Positions 9,088 through 14,556 of a stretch of DNA of 14,556 bases are shown here, piece after piece. The translations under genes were made by a program, and so were the position numbers. Source of the stretch: Rhodobiaceae bacterium (GTDB taxonomy: Bacteria > Pseudomonadota > Alphaproteobacteria > MED-G09); assembly GCA_002704345.1 (NCBI GenBank), contig PAGD01000006.1, forward strand, positions 31,695 to 46,250, given 5' to 3'. The first letter of the stretch is position 1; each line of letters starts with the position of its first letter. The notes below the pieces were generated by a model. It was not told the DNA's origin. It did not search any database and saw nothing but the letters and a program-made list of their open reading frames with translations.

Positions 9088-10465
9088 TAATATTCTCCAA
9101 ATATTTATCTATTGTTTGATGGAAATGTCTCGTTCTTGCTTCCTGATAGTTTCCAAGTGATTGTCCTTTTTTGAAACTTGATTTAAATCCTTTTGTTTGG
9201 GATAGCAAATTATTTGTATCTTGATCATAAACGGCGCCTAAGAATTCTGTTCCAGGGCATTTTGTATAACTATCTTCTATCTCTAGTGCAAAAGGTTCTG
9301 GCGGAGGTGGGCATGGCCCATCAATAGGTTTTGGTCTGAGAAATAGTAAATCAAAAAGGGCACCATCAACGCCATTTGGTCTAAATCTATAAACCATTGA
9401 TAATTGAAGGCCTGGAAAAAAAAATGCATTTGGAAAAGCAAAATATTCAATTGAATCAATTGTCTCAGTAACAGTGAGATGAGAGAAATCTTGTTTGAAT
9501 TTTTCTTTCATTGTCTCCTGAACATGCTCCGCATAAGCCTCTCTGGCTGAAGTTCCTTCAGGCAATTTTTGTCCTGCACCTTCTTCTGTTCTTTTACCCA
9601 TCAATATATCAAAAATCTCTTGCTCAGAAGGACGATTTTCAGTTATGTGAGGGCTTGTGTATCCAATAGTATGAACAAATCTTGAAATATGATCACCAAA
9701 AATATCATAATCCGCGTTAGCATCACCTGCAGTATAAACTCCTTCGGAATGAGTTTCTAAAACATGATAAGCCTCTAAAAAGGCCTCAGCAGAAACCTTC
9801 CAATTTGCAGGTAACTTTTTTATTACATGAGTTTCTATATAACGATCCTCAAGTTTCCAATTTTCAAAATGTCGAGGAAGAACTCCCAAATATTCACTGA
9901 GAGGTTTAGCATTTTCATCAAAGTTAATAAAAATAAAACCACACCAAATATCAAACTTGATTTCCGGAAGAGAGAATTCTTCCTTATTTACATGAGGGAA
10001 ATCCCAATCACATGGTAAAAATTCTAATTCGCCTTTAAGAGACCATGACCAACCATGAAATGGGCACTTAAGCTCTTTACAAAAGCCTGAGCTATTTGCA
10101 GGCTTTAATTGAGTACCTCTATGCAAACAAGAATTGTAATAAACTTTAATTTCATTATCTTCTGTTCTGACGATTATAGCTGAGCGATCTCCAACATCAT
10201 AAACATAATAATCCCCTGGCTCAGGTATGTGTTCTTCTCTGCAGGCCCATTGCCAAACTTTGGACCACATATGCTCATCCTCTGCATTTGCAAATTTTTC
10301 AGAAGTATATCTTTCATATGGAATATCTTCATCACCTAAAAAATTATAAGATTCTTCCAGCAACGGTTTAGGTGCTCCGCCTTTATCATTTTTTATTAAT
10401 TCTTTAGTGCTTGGGTGATCTGGACACCTCGCATCCCCAGGCTTTGTTTCTTCATTTAAGCTCAT
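9080..10465 (-). CDS. Rieske non-haem iron oxygenase, alpha (catalytic) subunit
   Basis: A 461-residue Rieske oxygenase that would use O2 and electrons from a separate reductase to hydroxylate or demethylate an organic substrate. The Rieske cluster ligands are CLH and CPFH (Cys113, His115, Cys134, His137). The catalytic iron site is NWKVSAEAFLEAYHVLETH (221-239), giving His234 and His239, with the third ligand probably Asp416 in QDTNNLLSQTKG. The bridging acidic residue before the first His is Glu231, not the Asp typical of naphthalene dioxygenase. The N-terminus carries about 48 residues before the conserved YTSEKFANAEDEHMW block. GAGGGAG precedes the ATG. No beta subunit follows, suggesting an alpha-only oligomer. 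It overlaps the second SDR by 8 bases. The family is certain; the substrate is not. Confidence 0.93.
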   Translation of the reverse strand: MSLNEETKPGDARCPDHPSTKELIKNDKGGAPKPLLEESYNFLGDEDIPYERYTSEKFANAEDEHMWSKVWQWACREEHIPEPGDYYVYDVGDRSAIIVRTEDNEIKVYYNSCLHRGTQLKPANSSGFCKELKCPFHGWSWSLKGELEFLPCDWDFPHVNKEEFSLPEIKFDIWCGFIFINFDENAKPLSEYLGVLPRHFENWKLEDRYIETHVIKKLPANWKVSAEAFLEAYHVLETHSEGVYTAGDANADYDIFGDHISRFVHTIGYTSPHITENRPSEQEIFDILMGKRTEEGAGQKLPEGTSAREAYAEHVQETMKEKFKQDFSHLTVTETIDSIEYFAFPNAFFFPGLQLSMVYRFRPNGVDGALFDLLFLRPKPIDGPCPPPPEPFALEIEDSYTKCPGTEFLGAVYDQDTNNLLSQTKGFKSSFKKGQSLGNYQEARTRHFHQTIDKYLENING

Positions 10466-10560
10466 TGATTTTCTCCCTCAATTTAAAACCAATCTTATCA
10501 ATTAATCTAAAAAAAATTTATATCTTAGTAAATCATTATTAAAAATTGTTTGGTATATAT

Positions 10561-11433
10561 TTACAATGGATGTTTTACCTCAAAAATAAAATGATCATCC
10601 TTTTTAACAACGTAACCTGCTGATGGAGATGCAAAATGTGTTCCAAAAACTAAGGTTTTTTCATCAGCGTAATTTAATAATTTTCTTCGTCTAGTTTCTT
10701 TTGCAAGTTCTGGATCCCAGTCTGCAGACGAAATCCAGTCAAGTTTTTCCATTTGGCATGGATGATGCAAGAAGTCACCAGTTATAGCTGCTTTCTCACC
10801 ATTGGATAAAATTTTTATACTTACATGCCCTGGTGTGTGACCTAATGTTGGCTCAAGGGTTATTTCCTCGCATATTTTTTCATCAAGTTCGACAAACTTA
10901 ACGAGACCAGAGTCAATAATAGGTATGATCGAGTCATTTATAAATTCTGCATAAAGAGGGTTTCCTAATTGTTTTTCAGTATAATTCCATTCCTCTCTAC
11001 CAAATAAATAATCTGCCTTTTTAAATGTTGGTTCCCATTTGTCATCTACTAAGATGGTATTCCAACCAACATGGTCTGTGTGAAGATGAGTACATAATAC
11101 TGTATCAATATCGTCTGTTTTATATCCAGCGCTCTCTAAGTCTTCAAGGAATTTAGTTTGCAGATTGTTCCATGAAGGGATGTGTCTTTCTTTATCATTA
11201 CCAAGGCAAGTATCGACAATAATACACTTTTCTTTGGTTTCTATAACAAGCGCATGAACACTTACAATGGTATTTCCTTTGCTATCTGAAAAGTAAGGTT
11301 GAAGCCATGGCATTTTTATAATATTTTCAGGAATAGCATCTGGCACAACAAACATAGGGCCAGCTCTTTCACCTTCAATTATTCTAGTTATTTTAACATC
11401 GCCAACTTTCCAAGAACTTACTTTATTTTTCAT
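10561..11433 (-). CDS. Metallo-beta-lactamase-fold hydrolase, lactonase-like
   Basis: A 290-residue MBL-fold hydrolase resembling the AttM/AiiA-type lactonase and related branch, which opens lactone rings or hydrolyses esters using two metal ions. Ligands visible are THLHTDHVGWNT (His116, His118, Asp120, His121), LGHTPGHVS (His199), GDFLHHP (Asp220) and GTHFASPSAG (His266). VDTCLGNDKERHIPSW is typical of this branch. No signal peptide is seen, so it should be cytoplasmic. AGGA at the end of the ABM gene supplies the Shine-Dalgarno, and only 5 bases separate the genes. A 95-base AT-rich gap separates it from the Rieske gene downstream. Quorum quenching is possible in principle, but the catabolic setting favours hydrolysis of a pathway lactone or ester (inference). 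Confidence 0.86.
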   Translation of the reverse strand: MKNKVSSWKVGDVKITRIIEGERAGPMFVVPDAIPENIIKMPWLQPYFSDSKGNTIVSVHALVIETKEKCIIVDTCLGNDKERHIPSWNNLQTKFLEDLESAGYKTDDIDTVLCTHLHTDHVGWNTILVDDKWEPTFKKADYLFGREEWNYTEKQLGNPLYAEFINDSIIPIIDSGLVKFVELDEKICEEITLEPTLGHTPGHVSIKILSNGEKAAITGDFLHHPCQMEKLDWISSADWDPELAKETRRRKLLNYADEKTLVFGTHFASPSAGYVVKKDDHFIFEVKHPL

Positions 11434-11438
11434 TATTA

Positions 11439-11738
11439 TTATCCTGGATACGGTATTTCTTCTGATTCATAAAAATGAGCTTCAACATCAATTGGGTTTT
11501 TTGACATTTCTTCTCTAAATACTGCTACGTGTTCTGTTTCTAAATGATCTTTTAGTGACTGGAGATCTTCCCAGAGTTCAGTAATTCTCATAACATTTGG
11601 ATTATTAATATCTGCACTAAAAGCATAATCTAGGCATCCTTTTTCTTTTAATGTTTCTTGTTCAAGATCAAAGATTACATTTTTTAAGTTTAAAATATTT
11701 TCACTAGTTGTTTTAGCTTTTGCATTAACTACTATCAT
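11439..11738 (-). CDS. ABM-domain (YgiN-like) small monooxygenase-family protein
   Basis: A 99-residue protein with the antibiotic-biosynthesis-monooxygenase (dimeric alpha+beta barrel) pattern: an N-terminal strand MIVVNAKAK, a helix rich in Leu and Glu, EKGCLDYAFSADINNP, VMRITELWEDLQSLKDHLET, and a late strand with EAHFYES. Members include cofactor-free quinone-forming monooxygenases such as YgiN and ActVA-Orf6, but also isomerases and haem-degrading enzymes, so chemistry is not certain. GAAGGGAGGG precedes the ATG, a strong ribosome-binding site. It is the first gene of the minus-strand accessory run, immediately before the lactonase-like MBL gene (5-base gap), and faces the divergent Rieske gene. 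Confidence 0.8.
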   Translation of the reverse strand: MIVVNAKAKTTSENILNLKNVIFDLEQETLKEKGCLDYAFSADINNPNVMRITELWEDLQSLKDHLETEHVAVFREEMSKNPIDVEAHFYESEEIPYPG

Positions 11739-11760
11739 TATTCCCTCCCTTCGAAGCCTT

Positions 11761-11789
11761 ATTCAAGACCTCAAAAACTAATTGGTCAA
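11761..11789 (-). promoter_or_regulatory. Candidate promoter for the accessory operon
   Basis: On the minus strand TTGACC (11789-11784) and TTGAAT (11766-11761) are separated by 17 bases, a plausible but imperfect sigma70 pair (5 of 6 and 4 of 6 matches). It would start transcription about 15-20 bases before the ABM gene, whose purine-rich GAAGGGAGGG Shine-Dalgarno follows. This is a weak prediction in an AT-rich divergent intergenic region where such matches arise by chance. Confidence 0.4.
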
Positions 11790-11868
11790 GATACTAAATT
11801 TAATTGATGTAGAATTTTACCTATCTATATATTTTCATACCTTTACTATGGTGATAATCTGACTACAT

Positions 11869-11874
11869 TATAAT
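11869..11874 (+). promoter_or_regulatory. Candidate -10 box for the plus-strand Rieske/symporter operon
   Basis: A perfect TATAAT lies 31 bases before the ATG of the plus-strand Rieske gene. No good -35 is found at 16-18 bases; the nearest TTTACT (11842-11847) is about 21 bases away. Absence of a -35 fits an activator-dependent promoter but may be chance in AT-rich DNA. GGGGAG at 11895-11900 is the ribosome-binding site for the gene. Confidence 0.4.
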
Positions 11875-11904
11875 AATAAAGGGTGAATTTAGAAGGGGAG
11901 TCAA

Positions 11905-13272
11905 ATGCCACAGACTTTTAATTATATTGATTTTAGCGAAAAGCTAACTGCAACTCTTGATAAATCTGCATCTTTATCAAAGGATAGATATATATCTAAA
12001 GATTTTATGCAATCCGAATGGGAAGGTATATGGACTAAAGCATGGTTATTTGCTGGTTTGGAAAGTGATCTTTTGGAGCCTGGTGATTTTTTTATTTATG
12101 ATATTGGTCGTGAGTCAATTGTTATTACTCGCAATGATGAAAATGAAATTTCAGCCTTTTATAATGTATGTCAGCATCGGGGAAATAAAATTGTTACTCT
12201 GGAATCTGGTTCTTTTAGCAAGGTTTCATGCCCCTACCATGGATGGACATATGGATTGGATGGGACTCTAGAGCATGTACCAGATAGGGAATTATTTAAA
12301 GAAGGTGTCCCTTGTGACAAGAAATCTCTAAAGCCTGTTAAGGTTTCAGTATGGGCCGGTTTAGTTTTTATTAATATGGATGAAAATTCATCTTCATTAG
12401 AAACTTTCCTTGGACCAATAGTGGATCAGTTAAAGCCCTATAAATTTGAAAAAATGAATCTTGTTAAGCATCAAACTGTTTCTCTTTTGGAGACTAACTG
12501 GAAAACAGTTAGAGATAATTTTTTAGAACAATATCATGTCGACTTTATTCATCCTCAGCATGCTAGTTTTGTTGATTGTTGTGATGCAGAAAATGATTTA
12601 TGGCCTTTTGGTCATACAAGAACAATGGTCACGAGCCCTGTTGTTAACCCAAGGTATTCAACCCCAGAAGAACCACCAGAGTTTATGAAGGATTACCTCA
12701 AAGGCCTTAGATTAAACCCAGATGATTTTCATGGAAAAGTCCCCGAGATTCGTAAGGCTATTCAAAAACAAAAAAGAGTCATCGGTGATGAGTTAGGTTT
12801 TGATTTTTCTGAGTTTACAGATGATCAAGTTTCAGATGTCCTTCAATACGATATTTTCCCAAATATTTTTATGACAATTCATCCTGAAAGATTATGGATT
12901 TTTGGTCCTAAACCTCATCACTCTGATCCAAATAAATGTTCCTTCACTAAGTGGTCTTTTCAAATACCATCACATCAAGTTCGAGATGAATCTAAGGAGT
13001 TGGAATTACTTCCGGGGTCGTCTTTTTATGAACAAACTGGTTCTAGACCTGAACATGATATTTTTACTAGAGATGATGTAGTTCAGGGGAGAAAATCCTT
13101 AACTGTAACAATAGACCAAGATATTCATTATTTAAATGATATGCAGGCTGGTATGCATTCAAAAGGCTTTGATAGCGCTACATTAAGTAATGACGAGGAG
13201 AGGCTCCAGCACTTTCATGATTGGGTAGATGATTGGATAAGTGAAGACTCTTTATGGTCTAGGGTGGAGTAA
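11905..13272 (+). CDS. Rieske non-haem iron oxygenase, alpha (catalytic) subunit, second copy in window
   Basis: A 455-residue Rieske oxygenase, divergent in sequence from the one at 9080-10465 but with the same architecture. Rieske ligands are CQH and CPYH (Cys89, His91, Cys109, His112). The iron site is NWKTVRDNFLEQYHVDFIH (198-216) with His211 and His216; the third ligand is probably Asp406 in DQDIHYLNDMQAG. The bridging acidic residue is Glu208. It begins with the conserved YISKDFMQSEWEGIWTKAW block near residue 29, so there is no long N-terminal extension. GGGGAG lies 4 bases before the ATG. It is followed after 7 bases by a GPH symporter gene, so substrate import and first oxidation are probably co-expressed. 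No beta subunit or reductase is adjacent. Confidence 0.93.
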   Translation: MPQTFNYIDFSEKLTATLDKSASLSKDRYISKDFMQSEWEGIWTKAWLFAGLESDLLEPGDFFIYDIGRESIVITRNDENEISAFYNVCQHRGNKIVTLESGSFSKVSCPYHGWTYGLDGTLEHVPDRELFKEGVPCDKKSLKPVKVSVWAGLVFINMDENSSSLETFLGPIVDQLKPYKFEKMNLVKHQTVSLLETNWKTVRDNFLEQYHVDFIHPQHASFVDCCDAENDLWPFGHTRTMVTSPVVNPRYSTPEEPPEFMKDYLKGLRLNPDDFHGKVPEIRKAIQKQKRVIGDELGFDFSEFTDDQVSDVLQYDIFPNIFMTIHPERLWIFGPKPHHSDPNKCSFTKWSFQIPSHQVRDESKELELLPGSSFYEQTGSRPEHDIFTRDDVVQGRKSLTVTIDQDIHYLNDMQAGMHSKGFDSATLSNDEERLQHFHDWVDDWISEDSLWSRVE

Positions 13273-13279
13273 ATAATTG

Positions 13280-14556
13280 ATGTCTGAAAAAACTCTACCA
13301 AAAAAAACTTTATTTTTTTATGGACTCTCAGAGATGCCTCTTTCAATTGCATCACTGCCTTTATTGGCTTTTATACCAAATTATTATGTTTCTGATTTAG
13401 GGCTTAATTTTACTGTAGTAGCTTTAGTAATGCTCTTAGCAAGATCTTTTGATGCAGTCACAGATCCTTTAATTGGCTTCTTAAGTGATAAGACTGATAC
13501 TCGCTGGGGAAGAAGGCGTATATGGATGTTTTTTTCTATACCACTTTTAATGATTGCAACATATAAGATATTTTTCCCAGAAGATTCATGGGAATGGGTT
13601 CCTCTTAGTCTGGACTTTCTATCTTTGAATCTTGGTGCAGGTGGACATTATTTATTATTTTGGTTTCTAGTTCTGTGGTTTGGATGGAGTATGTTATTTA
13701 TTCCCTACTATTCATGGGCTGCAGAGTTATCTAATGATTATAATGAGAGATCAACAATTGTCGGATGGAGAATGTTTATTGGAACATTTGGTAATGCAAT
13801 TTCAAAATTCTTACCTGCAATTGCTTTATTCCTATTTGCTTTTGGAGGTGCAGAAGAAACTATTATAATTATTGGAGCCTGTTTAATTTTGGTAATTCCA
13901 ATTTGTATTAGTCTTTCAGTTTTTAATGTTCCTGAAAGGATGGACTACAAAGTGAAGCAGGGATCTGTAAAGCAAGGTTTGCTGGCTATGTGGAAAAATA
14001 GTGCTTTTAGAAAACTTATTTTTGCATATTTTTTTAATTATTTAGGCGTAACCCTCTCAACCTTAACAGTCATGTTCTTTATTAGAGGCGTAACTGGTGA
14101 GGAGGAACAGGGTATTCTCTATTTTGTATTTTATTATGTTGCAAATCTTATAGGAATCCCATTTTGGCTTTGGCTTTCTAAAAAAATTGGAAAACATAAT
14201 GCTTGGAAAATTGGCCTACTTGTTTTCACTTTTTTACAACCATGTTATTTCTTTTTAGGAGAGGGGGATTATTATTGGATGTTTCCAATTACTTTTATAG
14301 CTGGATTGGCTGGATCAACTTTTCATCTTATCCCACATTCTATGAAAGCAGATGTTATAGATTATGATACTTATCTTACTGGTGAAGATAGAGCGGCTCA
14401 GTTTTTTGCAGCATGGTCGTTTGTTACTAAAATGGCTATAGCAATTGCACCATTTTTTGCTTTCACCTATCTTGATTTAATTGGTTTTGATTCTACTCCT
14501 GGCGCAATAAATAGCCCAGAACAAATTTTAGGTCTTAAAGTTTTATTTTGTTTAGG
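13280..14556 (+). CDS. GPH/MelB-type cation-coupled symporter (MFS), C-terminus outside window
   Basis: The frame is open from ATG at 13280 to the right edge, giving about 425 residues of an expected 450-480. Twelve-helix MFS features of the glycoside-pentoside-hexuronide:cation symporter family are clear: YGLSEMPLSIASLPLLAFIP at the N-terminus, RSFDAVTDPLIGFLSD (55-70) with Asp58 and Asp62 in the positions that bind the coupling cation in MelB, TRWGRRRIWM after helix 2, and MKADVIDYDTYLTGEDRAAQ in the second half. The Shine-Dalgarno GGTGGAG overlaps the end of the Rieske gene. Import of the Rieske substrate coupled to Na+ or H+ is inferred from co-orientation and the 7-base gap. GPH members near oxygenase genes often do not carry sugars, so a glycoside substrate should not be assumed. 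Confidence 0.88.
   Translation, partial: MSEKTLPKKTLFFYGLSEMPLSIASLPLLAFIPNYYVSDLGLNFTVVALVMLLARSFDAVTDPLIGFLSDKTDTRWGRRRIWMFFSIPLLMIATYKIFFPEDSWEWVPLSLDFLSLNLGAGGHYLLFWFLVLWFGWSMLFIPYYSWAAELSNDYNERSTIVGWRMFIGTFGNAISKFLPAIALFLFAFGGAEETIIIIGACLILVIPICISLSVFNVPERMDYKVKQGSVKQGLLAMWKNSAFRKLIFAYFFNYLGVTLSTLTVMFFIRGVTGEEEQGILYFVFYYVANLIGIPFWLWLSKKIGKHNAWKIGLLVFTFLQPCYFFLGEGDYYWMFPITFIAGLAGSTFHLIPHSMKADVIDYDTYLTGEDRAAQFFAAWSFVTKMAIAIAPFFAFTYLDLIGFDSTPGAINSPEQILGLKVLFCL

Noticed and set aside
10466..10560. Possible terminator or promoter in the 95-base gap between the lactonase-like and Rieske genes
   Set aside because: The stretch is almost all A/T with a T-run but no GC hairpin beside it, and no convincing -35/-10 pair; read as a spacer with the Rieske ribosome-binding site at its end.
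10561..11433. Naming the MBL hydrolase as a quorum-quenching N-acylhomoserine lactonase
   Set aside because: The HxHxDH and GHTPGH motifs are shared across MBL branches with many substrates; nothing in the window concerns acyl-homoserine lactones.
4792..11738. Recent mobile-element insertion of the accessory run
   Set aside because: No transposase, integrase, tRNA, direct repeats or target duplications were seen, and base composition looks as AT-rich as the core genes.
11767..11787. GACC...GGTC inverted repeat in the divergent intergenic region as an operator
   Set aside because: Arms are only 4 bp with a 13-bp spacer, expected by chance at this length; no longer symmetry was found.

Overview
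The window looks like a piece of an AT-rich, streamlined alphaproteobacterial chromosome, probably marine. This rests on the core gene order on the minus strand, rplU-rpmA-obgE-proB-proA-nadD, which is characteristic of Alphaproteobacteria, and on very short or overlapping gene junctions and strongly A/T-biased codon use. A more exact placement (for example an AT-rich group such as HIMB59/AEGEAN-169) is a guess that the window cannot settle.

Region 1 (1-4689, minus strand) is housekeeping. It encodes ribosomal proteins L21 and L27, the ribosome-assembly GTPase ObgE, the first two enzymes of proline synthesis (ProB, ProA) and the start of NadD for NAD synthesis, which runs off the left edge. 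A strong sigma70-type promoter lies just upstream of rplU (TTGACA, 16 bp, TATATT), with a perfect CCCCTAGGGG palindrome at about the expected transcription start.

Region 2 (4792-11738, minus strand) is an eight-gene accessory run read toward rplU. In transcription order it encodes an ABM-domain protein, a lactonase-like metallo-beta-lactamase-fold (MBL) hydrolase, a Rieske non-haem iron oxygenase, two short-chain dehydrogenases (SDRs), a dienelactone-hydrolase-family protein, a glyoxalase-II-like MBL hydrolase and an AmpG/PAT-like membrane transporter. Region 3 (11905-14556, plus strand) diverges from it across a 166-bp intergenic region. It encodes a second Rieske oxygenase and a GPH/MelB-type cation symporter that is cut by the right edge.

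Together, regions 2 and 3 read as a compact uptake-and-catabolism locus. The symporter could import a substrate, the two Rieske enzymes could hydroxylate or demethylate it, the SDRs could oxidise the alcohols, and the hydrolases could open lactone or thioester intermediates. The substrate is unknown. No Rieske beta subunit, ferredoxin, reductase, ring-cleavage dioxygenase, CoA ligase or regulator is present in the window. No RNA genes, insertion sequences, CRISPR arrays or phage genes were seen.
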